In this document: piece by piece, positions 39,301-46,861 of the stretch | How the letters are laid out: each line of letters starts with the position of its first letter | Numbering within the stretch: the first letter of the stretch is position 1 | Origin: Barthelona sp. PCE | Lineage: Eukaryota; Metamonada: BaSk clade | Direction of reading: 5' to 3' | Assembly (NCBI GenBank): GCA_040285745.1 | Contig: JAUFOR010000008.1 | Span: 992,001 to 1,056,000 of the forward strand | Length of the DNA: 64,000 bases | Position numbers and translations under genes: made by a program | The notes under the pieces: generated by a model | Databases searched by the model: none | What the model was told of the DNA's origin: nothing | The model's input: the letters and a program-made list of their open reading frames with translations, nothing else

Positions 39301-41916
39301 GAAAAGATGTATGAGAAGGTTCTTTACGCACTCGATCACTACCGTGATGTCGTCAACGCCAACCCCGCTCTTAAATCTATTGATATTGATCGTGGCCTCT
39401 TCCGCAAGCCCGTTCATCTCATCATGGGTGGTGATGGTTGGGCCTACGATATTGGTTACGGTGGCCTTGACCAAGTTCTCGCTTCAGGTGAGGACTTTGT
39501 TGTTCTGGTTGCTGATACCGAGGTTTACTCAAACACTGGTGGCCAAATGTCCAAGGCTTCACATCTTTCTGCTCAGCACAAGTTCTCTTATGGTGGTAAG
39601 CCCACCTTCAAGAAGGAACTCGGCCTCATGGCTATGCAGTACGGTAACGTTTATGTTGCTTACTGTGCTATGGGTGCTTCTCCCGCTCAGTTCGTCCGCC
39701 GTGCTCAGGAGGCCCTCGATTTCGAAGGTCCTTCTCTCCTTGTCTGCTCATCTCCTTGTATTGAGTGGAACATCAAGGGCGGTATGACACAATCACAGCT
39801 CATTCAGAAGCTTGCCGTCGATACTGGTTTCTGGATTAACTGGTGCTATAACCCAACCCTTGAGGACAAGAACAAGAACCCCTTCAAGATTGATTCCAAG
39901 GCTCCTTCCAAGGACCCTGAACTCTTCCTTCAAGCTAACGGCCGTTTCCGTAACCTCGCACTCAAATTCCCTGAACAAGCTGCTGAATTGCAAGGTCAGC
40001 TTAAGACTTACCTCAAGAAGCGTTACAAGCGCTACACCAAGCTTATCAAGGCTTATGAGCCTGATGAGGAAGAGGTTGAGGTCGCCGCTCCCAAGGTAAC
40101 CATTGCCTACGCTTCTGCCACTGGTACTACCGAAGGTTATGCCCGTACTCTTGCTGAAGAGCTCAAGGCTGATATTGTCGAGTACAGCGCTCTCAACATT
40201 GCTAAGCTTAAGGCTATCAAGCACCCTGTTATTTTCCTGAACTCATCATACACTGTCCGTACTCCTGGAGATATTCCTGAGAACGGCGCTGCTCTCTTTG
40301 ACGAGCTCCAAGCTTGTGAGACCGAGGGTGCTCTCAGCGGACTCAAGTTCGCCCTGTACGGTTTCGGCGACGAGGCTTATGAGACTTTCCAACGCGCTCC
40401 TGGAATCATGTGGGATCGCCTCACTGCTCTTGGTGCTACTAACATCATGCCCCGTGGTATCGGCAACGAGACCGACGGCTACGATGAGACATTCAACGCT
40501 TTCAAGACTTCCCTCATGGCTGCTCTTGGTAGTGCTCCTGCCCCTGTTGCTAAACCCGTCAAGAAGGCTCCTGTTAAAAAGGCCCCCGTTAAGAAGGTCG
40601 CTGTCCAGAAGCCTGTCGTCACTGCTGCACCCAAGGCTGAAATCGCCGTCAACGATGCACCTGTTGCTGAGATTGAAGGCATCGAAGAGTGGGTCGCCAA
40701 GGGCGTTCCCCGCAACGAGGTCTTCGACACTGATGTCGTCTGGACCGGTGTCGTCGACTGGAATGTTCGTTCTTTCCACGGTTACGAGGCACGCAACGGT
40801 TCTGCATACAACGCTTTCCTTGTTCGTGATGAGCAGTCCTTCCTGGTTGATGCCGTAAAGGCTTCATTTGCTGATGAATTCATCAAGCGCATTGAAACCG
40901 CCATGCCACTTGAGGAGATCAAGTACATCATCATGAACCACGCTGAGCCCGATCACACATCTGCTCTTCCTGAACTCATGAAGAAGGCTCCTCACCTCAA
41001 GATCATTACCAACAGACCTTGCAAGATGGCTTTGAAGAGACTATTTGCTCATCACGGTTCAAATGATTGGGAGTACGAGCTTGTTAAGGATGGTGAGACC
41101 CGTACCTTCGGTCGTCACACCGTCAAGTTCATTACAACTCCTCTTCTTCACTGGCCTGATAGCATGATGACCTTTATGGAGACCACCGGTATCCTCTTCT
41201 CTATGGATGCCTTTGGCCAACACAGAGCTTGTTCTGCTCGTATTGATGACCAATTGGGTGCTCCTTCTATGGATGAGCACATTATGGATCAGAAGCTCTA
41301 CTGGGCCAACATTCTCATGTGCTTCGAGGCCCAGGCCCGTTCCGCAATGAAGAAGATTGCTCCCATCATGTCTGATGTCAAGATCATTGCTACAGCACAT
41401 GGTGTTGCAGTTCGTAAGTACATTCCCATTGTCATGGATCTCTACGACAAGTGGATCAACCACGGAACCGATAAGAAGGTTCTCATTGTCTACGATACCA
41501 TGTGGCAGGGTGCCCGTAGAATGGCAGAGGCCATTGCTAAGGGTGTCAATGAGTCTGGTTGCTACGCTGTTCTTATGAACGCTGCCTCCAGCCACTACAC
41601 CTACATTGCCACTGAGGCACTTGAGGCCGGAGCCATTGCACTTGGCACATCTCGCCTTAACGGTGGTATTATGCCCACAATGGCTGCTGCTTCCGAGTAT
41701 CTTGGCGGTCTTCAGCGCAACTTCAAGCGTAAGGGTATCGCTTTCAGCACTTTCGGATGGCAACCCAAGCCTGACCATCTGGAGCGTATGGCCGAAATGG
41801 CAAAGATCGATCTTGTCGATACGCTAATGGTTCGCCTTCATCCTGATGATTCTAACCTTGAGGCATGCTTCGAGGCCGGTGTCAAGCTTGCCCAGATCGC
41901 CCTTGAGCAGCAGTAA
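36394..41916 (+). CDS. PFO-flavodoxin-flavodiiron fusion: pyruvate:ferredoxin oxidoreductase joined to an O2/NO reductase
   Basis: 1840 aa, against ~1170 for PFO alone. Residues ~30-1215 are a complete PFO: GIFPITPSTPIAQE, ESEAGA, two [4Fe-4S] ferredoxin motifs (CVQCNSCAFVCP ~731 and CTGCGSCAEVC ~787), the TPP domain with CAGCGEAPY, TGCGT, GDGWAYDIGYGGLDQ and NTGGQ. Residues ~1234-1375 are a CPR-type flavodoxin (YASATGTTEGYARTLAEEL). A KAPVKKAPVKK linker (~1385-1410) leads to a flavodiiron protein: metallo-beta-lactamase fold with all diiron ligands (NHAEPDH ~1514, LLHWPD, SMDAFGQH, TAHG), then a C-terminal FMN flavodoxin (LIVYDTMWQGARRMAEAIA ~1694-1838). Pyruvate electrons could pass in one chain to FMN and reduce O2 or NO. 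No clear organelle targeting peptide. C-ending codons indicate high expression. Confidence 0.95.
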   Translation: MSLSLSMEKFEFDTSKNCVSTVEKRERDPKVNISLKTVSGSSVCATASAALADTSGIFPITPSTPIAQEVDELAATGYKNYANQSIKVVTLESEAGAAGTIEGLASTGTIATTFTASQGLFLMIPVLYKLSGNLLPAVINVANRTIATNSLSIFGDLSDITACLHSGVSILVADSVQATHHNTLIAFMSSLVARLPFINTFDGFRISHANTTIEMLSREDMISLYDDEIMPFIDAHRMRGLDPSKPVMQGTAMTGDTFFQVTEAANKFHAAVPGIVEYMYEKLATKTGIRYHIFDYLGHPAATDVMIIMGSGAKVAEEAAAWLIENEDRKVGVVNVRLWRPFSVSHFLNALPESVERIVVMDRVRDANGVGEPLFVDVATALKMGNRNNIKVVGGRFGLSSADFTPMHVRSAFDNLAAETPIHSFTVGIIDDVTHLSLPKCPITFDTLPKDCIQAVFYGLGGDGTVGANKQAVKIAAQYGGFYSQGYYQYDSIKAGSFTCSHVRLSKQQIFSPYYVSLANYVACHQPSYVNRFALLRNARQNADFVLNCSWTTLDEFNLHVPAAIRHAIAEKNVNLYVIDATKIADEAGMPGRINMAMQTVFFKIAAIFPDMNEAISHLKEFINKTYGKKGREIVEKNFAMVDMTNEEGRIIKLDYPRDEWLSLSGSQLTNKHVVMEKTEFIEDIFDPFFRNEGTDIPVSKFTPGGLLEMNTTAYSKRGIAIRVPQWDAEKCVQCNSCAFVCPHSVIRPFYLNEEQEQNKPSSMNTLDAKGKGMDNLKFRIQISPLDCTGCGSCAEVCKKVVKADALSMEPFEEEVEQESDHWRYVKSSVPPKPELMLPKSPKGVTLQEYAYQFSGACAGCGEAPYWKLMLQMAPYSIVAQATGCGTIISSSYPLNAHCCNEKGEGPAWANSLFENNAEFGYGMIIATKHRREGLMMRVQEAVLNISMPDAMLEAFNEWLSIWNNRKATEKMYEKVLYALDHYRDVVNANPALKSIDIDRGLFRKPVHLIMGGDGWAYDIGYGGLDQVLASGEDFVVLVADTEVYSNTGGQMSKASHLSAQHKFSYGGKPTFKKELGLMAMQYGNVYVAYCAMGASPAQFVRRAQEALDFEGPSLLVCSSPCIEWNIKGGMTQSQLIQKLAVDTGFWINWCYNPTLEDKNKNPFKIDSKAPSKDPELFLQANGRFRNLALKFPEQAAELQGQLKTYLKKRYKRYTKLIKAYEPDEEEVEVAAPKVTIAYASATGTTEGYARTLAEELKADIVEYSALNIAKLKAIKHPVIFLNSSYTVRTPGDIPENGAALFDELQACETEGALSGLKFALYGFGDEAYETFQRAPGIMWDRLTALGATNIMPRGIGNETDGYDETFNAFKTSLMAALGSAPAPVAKPVKKAPVKKAPVKKVAVQKPVVTAAPKAEIAVNDAPVAEIEGIEEWVAKGVPRNEVFDTDVVWTGVVDWNVRSFHGYEARNGSAYNAFLVRDEQSFLVDAVKASFADEFIKRIETAMPLEEIKYIIMNHAEPDHTSALPELMKKAPHLKIITNRPCKMALKRLFAHHGSNDWEYELVKDGETRTFGRHTVKFITTPLLHWPDSMMTFMETTGILFSMDAFGQHRACSARIDDQLGAPSMDEHIMDQKLYWANILMCFEAQARSAMKKIAPIMSDVKIIATAHGVAVRKYIPIVMDLYDKWINHGTDKKVLIVYDTMWQGARRMAEAIAKGVNESGCYAVLMNAASSHYTYIATEALEAGAIALGTSRLNGGIMPTMAAASEYLGGLQRNFKRKGIAFSTFGWQPKPDHLERMAEMAKIDLVDTLMVRLHPDDSNLEACFEAGVKLAQIALEQQ

Positions 41917-41922
41917 CTGTTT

Positions 41923-41928
41923 AATAAA
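41923..41928 (+). terminator. Polyadenylation hexamer AATAAA (PFO fusion)
   Basis: AATAAA seven nt after the stop of the fusion gene. Confidence 0.6.
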
Positions 41929-42045
41929 CGTTTGTATTGTAATTTATTCAATTTTGGAAATTTTGAGCAGTTACCCTTTGAAAAACACAATGCAAAACAT
42001 ACATTCTCACATTCTGTTCAGCTTATCTGCTGGAATCAACTATGT

Positions 42046-42096
42046 AGCTGTCCCCCGGTATCGTTGAGTACATGTACGAGAAGCTCGCTGCCAAAA
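42046..42096 (+). pseudogene. Relic of a second PFO gene copy
   Basis: About 50 bp matching the PFO gene at ~37202-37250 (the GIVEYMYEKLA codons) in the same orientation. It shows one extra C in the CCCC run, which breaks the frame, plus third-position changes (TAT to TAC, GCC to GCT). The neighbouring sequence no longer matches. It looks like the last recognisable scrap of a duplicated or rearranged PFO copy 3' of the intact gene, or a short templated insertion. Confidence 0.7.
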
Positions 42097-42385
42097 TAAT
42101 GTTATGACAACATTGAACATTTTGGAACATTTTGAATTTATTTATCGGTATAACATTAGCCTAACATCCCGTAAAAGTTAGGTAAAAGTAAAAATTATTA
42201 TCATGTGTAAAGAAAAAGTTTTTCTCAACTGCATCTTACTTTAAGCTATTTAAAATAGTAGCAATGCGATGTATATAGAATAATTTGGTGACTTACGCAT
42301 TCCTCAGTTGGTAAATATGAAAGGGAAAACATATTTCACAGAATCCCTCTCTTTCATTTTTTTATCCCTCATACACGGACCAAGA

Positions 42386-43354
42386 ATGCTCGTTAAAGTT
42401 CAGCTTACCGAGAACGAAGTCGCTGCCCCCGCAGTCTTCGATGCTCCCATCAGACCTGATGTCGTTGCTCTTACACACAAGGGTATCGCCAAGAACAAGC
42501 GTCAGGCTTACGCCGTCAAGGCTGAGGCTGGTGAGGTTGTCTCCGCCCTTTCCTGGGGTACTGGTCGTGCTGTTGCCCGTGTTCCCAGAATTCGTGCTTC
42601 TGGTACCTCCGCAAGTGGTCGTGCTGCTCAAGCAAACTTTGCCACCGGTGGTAGAATGTTTGCCCCCACCAAGATCTGGAGAAAGTGGCACACCAAGGTT
42701 CCCCAAGGTCAGCGTCGTTATGCCGTTTGTTCTGCTATCGCTGCTTCCAAGGTTCAGGGTCTCGTCAAGGGCCGTGGTCACATCATCGATGATGTCCCCC
42801 AACTTCCTTTAGTTGTTGGTAACGCCTTCGAGGAAATCTCCAAGACTTCCGAGGCTTTCGAGGCTTTCGAGAAGATGGGTGTTGCTGATGATGTTCTCAA
42901 GATCAAGCAATCCCGTAAGATCCGTGCTGGTCGTGGTAAGGCCCGTAACCGTCGTTGGAGACGCCGCCGTGGTCCCCTCGTTGTTTACAAGAACAAGGGT
43001 GCCCCCGTTGTCGAAGCTTGCCGTAACCTCGGTGTTGAGACCTGTCCCGTTGACGCTCTCAACCTTCTTCAGCTTGCTCCTGGTGGTCACCTCGGTCGTC
43101 TCGTTGTTTGGACCCAGGGTGCTTTCGAGGCTCTTGATGAGGTCTTCGGTACTTCTACCGAGTTCTCTACCCAAAAGAAGGGTTTCAAGGTTCCCCGTAA
43201 CATCATCACCGTTACTGATATCCAACGTCTCATCAAGGCTGAGGAAATCCAGGCTGTTGTTCGTCCCAACAAGTCTCTTCGTACCTTCCGTAAGATTAAG
43301 CGTAACCCTCTTAAGAACCGTGAGGCTAAGAAGAAGCTTAACCCCGCTGCTTAA
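42386..43354 (+). CDS. RPL4: Large-subunit ribosomal protein uL4 (L4)
   Basis: 322 aa from ATG 42386 (MLVKVQLTENE), chosen over earlier in-frame starts that would add a Phe/Leu stretch within the leader. Eukaryote/archaeal L4: DVVALTHKGIAKNKRQAYAV, then the internal loop with SWGTGRAVARVPRI and GGRMFAPTKIWRKWH, which reaches into the exit tunnel, then IDDVPQLPLVV and KAGRGKARNRRWRRRRGPLVVY. Shorter than animal L4 (~420 aa) because the extended C-terminal tail is mostly missing. Strong C-ending codon bias, like the neighbouring PFO fusion. Confidence 0.96.
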   Translation: MLVKVQLTENEVAAPAVFDAPIRPDVVALTHKGIAKNKRQAYAVKAEAGEVVSALSWGTGRAVARVPRIRASGTSASGRAAQANFATGGRMFAPTKIWRKWHTKVPQGQRRYAVCSAIAASKVQGLVKGRGHIIDDVPQLPLVVGNAFEEISKTSEAFEAFEKMGVADDVLKIKQSRKIRAGRGKARNRRWRRRRGPLVVYKNKGAPVVEACRNLGVETCPVDALNLLQLAPGGHLGRLVVWTQGAFEALDEVFGTSTEFSTQKKGFKVPRNIITVTDIQRLIKAEEIQAVVRPNKSLRTFRKIKRNPLKNREAKKKLNPAA

Positions 43355-43431
43355 ATGTTTGCTTGAGGTCTTGTTCCTTTCCTGCTTTTTACTCTGTAAA
43401 TTTGTTGGATGAATGTTAATTATTTATTCAT

Positions 43432-45105
43432 TTATTGCATTTGAGTTTTGTTTTTTAAAAAGTAATCGTATGCTAAGTACATAAAGAAGGTGTTAAAAAA
43501 TATGTAAATAAAAAATTGAACGTGTACACCTTTGACATAGTCCACTGAAAGGAAATTGAAAAATTGATAATGCAAATTTAATGAAAAATAAATCAGTGCT
43601 GCATTAACAAAGATTTGAGAAACAATTGCTAATTTCCAAGATTTAATCAGTTTTTTCCTCTTAATTTCACCTGTATTTTTCTTACTAAATGAACGAACCA
43701 TTAAAATTATTGCAGCAATGACAAATACAATAAAGAAAAGTACCAAAAATATCATCTCAATGTATACATCCGAATATTTTGATGCATACTTCCATGCTCT
43801 GTCATCGTTAATTCTGGCAAGTACAATATTACCTACTACCACTGCAGATATCAACATAGTAATGAAATAAATATTGTAACAAGCCTCACCATATTTCTTT
43901 TTAATTTTCTTTAATCCTGAACTGCATAAAGATTTTCCTTTCTTTAACTTAAGTAAATTTAGGAATGCCATAAAACTAGTTACAAGCGAATAAAACCACC
44001 AAACCCTTCTAAAAAATAACATTTCGGTTTGTAATCTGGATAAACGGAAATTGTAATATTCAGAGTAGTATAAATAGAAGAAGTAAACTTCGATAATTCT
44101 ATATAAAAATATGACTAACCATATAATATAATTATTTGACAGTGATAACAGTGAAACAATCACATTTAAAATACTGATACCCAAATATTTTGAAGTGTGT
44201 TTATCAATATTGCTTCTTCTAATTGAAGAACCGTAATCATTAAGCCTAGAATACACAAAAGATCTCTTTGCACAAAACAAAATCGCAAAGATAGTGAAAG
44301 GGTAATGAAGTAATGTCCACAAACATTTTTTCTTCAAATCAATTTTTGATACTTTTTCCCCATCTGTATTTGCACACAGTTCAAAAGGCGCATCACCCAT
44401 GCTCATAGAATATGAAGAAGAAGAAGGAAACAAAAAAGTAACTTCATCTTTTTCACCATTCTCCAAAATTTCAACACTTACGGAATTTGCCGATGGTTGA
44501 TGATTTGGTTTGTATTCTTTCAATTCATACGGTAAAACAGCCTGTTTGTCTGATACAGTATTAAACAGACCGATACTTAAACCATCTGAATTAATGGAAG
44601 CAAGAATCCAATCATTAGCGCAGAGAGTAAAAGAGTCGACTTCAAAAGGTAATGGATTGATAACCTCATCAACAATAGAGCCATTTGAAAGGATCATATA
44701 TGTGATTAATTCACTCTTATTATTGGCAGAAACAACACCCAAAGTCTTATCAAAAACACTACATGTGCAAACAGACTCGATTATGAACAGTTCACCAATC
44801 ATTTCAACGCTAGTCTTATCATAGTTAAACACGCAAATTACAGTATCTGTTTCTCTCACAATACTAATGATGACAAATTTTTCACTGCATGTAACACGGT
44901 GATTAATATCATCACATAACATTGCAGATATTTCAACAGATGTCTGAACTGTTGCCTCTGTGGCTTTGTTCTTCATCTGCAGTTGCCATTCATTGTCATA
45001 AAACAATTTGAAACTAATGTCGGATCCAAAATTGCATTCTGCTGTTTCAAAATCCGAATTCGTGGCAGGAGGGTACCCAATCATCTCGTATTGGTTGGTT
45101 GACAT
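43432..45105 (-). CDS. Orphan with soluble N-terminal half and seven or eight membrane helices
   Basis: 557 aa. Residues 1-~280 are soluble and beta-rich with no known motif. Residues ~285-550 contain seven or eight hydrophobic helices (LLHYPFTIFAILFCA, IIWLVIFLYRIIEVYFFYL, MIFLVLFFIVFVIAAIILM and others), with basic loops (KRKKLIKSWK). No N-terminal signal peptide. The layout (ectodomain- or cytodomain-like part before a helix bundle) recalls a receptor or transporter but no family is recognised. Very AT-rich codons. Transcribed away from the hAT insertion. Confidence 0.7.
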   Translation of the reverse strand: MSTNQYEMIGYPPATNSDFETAECNFGSDISFKLFYDNEWQLQMKNKATEATVQTSVEISAMLCDDINHRVTCSEKFVIISIVRETDTVICVFNYDKTSVEMIGELFIIESVCTCSVFDKTLGVVSANNKSELITYMILSNGSIVDEVINPLPFEVDSFTLCANDWILASINSDGLSIGLFNTVSDKQAVLPYELKEYKPNHQPSANSVSVEILENGEKDEVTFLFPSSSSYSMSMGDAPFELCANTDGEKVSKIDLKKKCLWTLLHYPFTIFAILFCAKRSFVYSRLNDYGSSIRRSNIDKHTSKYLGISILNVIVSLLSLSNNYIIWLVIFLYRIIEVYFFYLYYSEYYNFRLSRLQTEMLFFRRVWWFYSLVTSFMAFLNLLKLKKGKSLCSSGLKKIKKKYGEACYNIYFITMLISAVVVGNIVLARINDDRAWKYASKYSDVYIEMIFLVLFFIVFVIAAIILMVRSFSKKNTGEIKRKKLIKSWKLAIVSQIFVNAALIYFSLNLHYQFFNFLSVDYVKGVHVQFFIYIFFNTFFMYLAYDYFLKNKTQMQ

Positions 45106-45513
45106 TGTCTAAAAGAGAGAATAAGGGTAAAGAATGAAACTTGAATATGAAGGCAGGAAATTCTGTTATCCACCTTTCTTTTTCGTGTACAGAGACACGC
45201 AATCACATTTTCTCTCATAATTACGTAATAAGAAAGCTGAATTACCAAAGCATGAAGGGAAGATCTTTCCTCTAGATTCGGTAATTGCAGTACATTAACG
45301 TAAAAACCATGAATGGGTGATAGAAAACTTCATTTGCTCTCCTTTGGGCGAATAGTTCAGCCCAAATTAAAATGTGAAAAGAAATCACAAAATCAAAAGT
45401 TGGGCATCATTGATCTGGAAAACAGTCATTTTTCAAGGTTAAACTCAAAAGCTGAAAGGTTTTGTAACGATGTGCACAAGAACCACGAGTTTAGCACAAA
45501 TATCCTATTTCAC
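45106..45513. other. Divergent intergenic region interrupted by the hAT element
   Basis: Before insertion this stretch, plus four bases on the far side, was the whole spacer between the 557-aa membrane orphan and the orphan now at 46862. A 67-codon ORF at 45313 has no recognisable feature and is not called. The 45506-45513 octamer is the left copy of the target duplication. Confidence 0.55.
45506..45513 (+). repeat. Target-site duplication, left copy (TATTTCAC)
   Basis: TATTTCAC directly outside the left repeat; the same octamer lies directly outside the right repeat. Confidence 0.9.
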
Positions 45514-45568
45514 TAGATATGGAGCATGCAGACTGCACACTAGGGGGGTGGAAAGGTTAATGGTATGA
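45514..45568 (+). repeat. Left terminal inverted repeat of hAT element (55 bp)
   Basis: Starts TAGATATGGAGCATGC, includes TAGGGGGGTGG, ends GGTATGA. Identical to the reverse complement of 46795-46849. Confidence 0.92.
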
Positions 45569-45814
45569 GGAGACGGATCCAAGCTATAAACGTTGTCATT
45601 GTAAAAGCATAAAAGAAAAAAATTTGGCAGTAGTAGATTGGCTGCAGTTGTTCCGTTTTCTACTACCGTAATTTTCCAGTACAAATTTACAAACATATCG
45701 CAATATTAGAGTGCTCAGAAATACATGTGAAAGCTTTCATGTACCTTGTGAACCAGATACCCTACAATAAATCCACAAAAATGTTTCTCCATCATAAAAA
45801 TGAAAAAATTGAAA

Positions 45815-46624
45815 TTAGATAGTCTTCACTATTTCTTTCAATTCATCATATGTAATCATTGGGGCTGCAGAAGCTTCATTTAATAAAAACCAATTAAAAC
45901 GTGTACGAGTTGATAATTTGGTTTGATTCTTGGAATGCAGTCTTTTTAACATAGAAAATTCACGCTCAACTCCAGAATTGCTGGCAGATGCACTGCTGTG
46001 TTGTCTAATTATAGCTCGGAAACCGGGTAAACCCTTCACAGATTCGTGGGTGTGGCCATGAACAAGTGCTGCACGAACATCTCTTTCTCTAATACCTGTA
46101 TCATTGAAATCGAACTCATCGGCCACCCTTTGAGCACTTAAAGGGGGCTCATGCACACTTTGGGCACTTGGAGATAGTTCACTCTCTGTACGATTGGAAT
46201 AACTGCGACTAGGACTGTCTTTATCGAACTCAGGTTTTATCCAATTGTTCACCATAGCACTCCAGATGATCTTGATATGTTCATCGTTGAGTATCCTGCG
46301 AAGATAGTGTTTACCTGTGAAGATACACAAGCCAATTACATGACAAGAAGCTTTTGAAACCATATCACGTGATATACGAGCCTGCCTAGGCCCCTTAATA
46401 TTGTTATAAGTAGCTAAAAGCTCTTCGTGAGTTAATAACGCGTACTTAGAAGTATTAAAATCAGTAGAGTTTGGTAGAACACAGTTTTGTATTTCCAAAC
46501 AGCCTACTTCATGGTAATCTGAACGTAAGCCACCTTTAAGACTCACATTAGAGTATAAGTGAACACGGACATGATAACTTTCATTATTTTGTTCTTTTGG
46601 ATCACTTAGTCTTATTTTATCCAT
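45815..46624 (-). CDS. hAT transposase C-terminal part (dimerisation domain), probably non-autonomous
   Basis: 269 aa from the first in-frame ATG (46624); the frame is open ~45 codons further up without an ATG. The end carries the hAT dimerisation signature ASNSGVEREFSMLKRLHSKN followed by KLS and a hydrophobic segment (FNWFLLNEA). The N-terminal zinc finger and the RNase H-like DDE catalytic core of full transposases (about 600 aa) are not visible. It may act only as a dimer partner or repressor, or be a relic. The middle is low-complexity and Ser-rich. Confidence 0.75.
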   Translation of the reverse strand: MDKIRLSDPKEQNNESYHVRVHLYSNVSLKGGLRSDYHEVGCLEIQNCVLPNSTDFNTSKYALLTHEELLATYNNIKGPRQARISRDMVSKASCHVIGLCIFTGKHYLRRILNDEHIKIIWSAMVNNWIKPEFDKDSPSRSYSNRTESELSPSAQSVHEPPLSAQRVADEFDFNDTGIRERDVRAALVHGHTHESVKGLPGFRAIIRQHSSASASNSGVEREFSMLKRLHSKNQTKLSTRTRFNWFLLNEASAAPMITYDELKEIVKTI

Positions 46625-46794
46625 TGGAATACTCACATTGAACGATTGGAAAGTACCTACTTTGGATATAAAAGGGTAGTCGTTTTAGTCTTCCTGGAAA
46701 AAAAGTAATAAAATGTAATATGACGCTTCCTGATTCCACAAGAACTCTTAGTTTGTTTTAGTTTTTACACTACCCACAGTTGTGGGGTGGTTGA

Positions 46795-46849
46795 TCATAC
46801 CATTAACCTTTCCACCCCCCTAGTGTGCAGTCTGCATGCTCCATATCTA
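46795..46849 (-). repeat. Right terminal inverted repeat of hAT element (55 bp)
   Basis: Reverse complement identical to 45514-45568; no mismatch seen. Confidence 0.92.
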
Positions 46850-46857
46850 TATTTCAC
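46850..46857 (+). repeat. Target-site duplication, right copy (TATTTCAC)
   Basis: Second copy of TATTTCAC, five bases before the ATG of the next gene. It contains the TTTCAC start-proximal motif. Confidence 0.9.
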
Positions 46858-46861
46858 AACT

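Larger units (their letters stand above)
41917..42385. other. Intergenic region with PFO relic and uL4 promoter
   Basis: 469 bp between the PFO fusion and uL4. Holds the PFO-derived fragment described separately. ATTTCAC (42333-42339) and a CT-rich leader precede uL4. No further gene recognised. Confidence 0.5.
45514..46849. mobile_element. hAT-type DNA transposon, internally shortened (1336 bp)
   Basis: Bounded by 55-bp perfect terminal inverted repeats beginning TAGATATGGAGC, flanked by the direct 8-bp duplication TATTTCAC on both sides. Eight-base duplications, a TAG start of the repeats and a transposase dimerisation domain inside fit the hAT superfamily. Full hAT elements are usually 2.5-5 kb, so this copy is probably a deletion derivative that moves with help from another copy. 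Perfect repeats and duplication mean a recent insertion. Confidence 0.88.

Noticed and set aside
45505-45696. Small ORF at the left end of the hAT element
   Set aside because: It is simply translation of the terminal inverted repeat and matches the start of the extended 46787 frame for that reason.
46787-46861. Start of the orphan at ATG 46787
   Set aside because: This ATG lies inside the transposon next to its terminal repeat; the ancestral start must be 46862.
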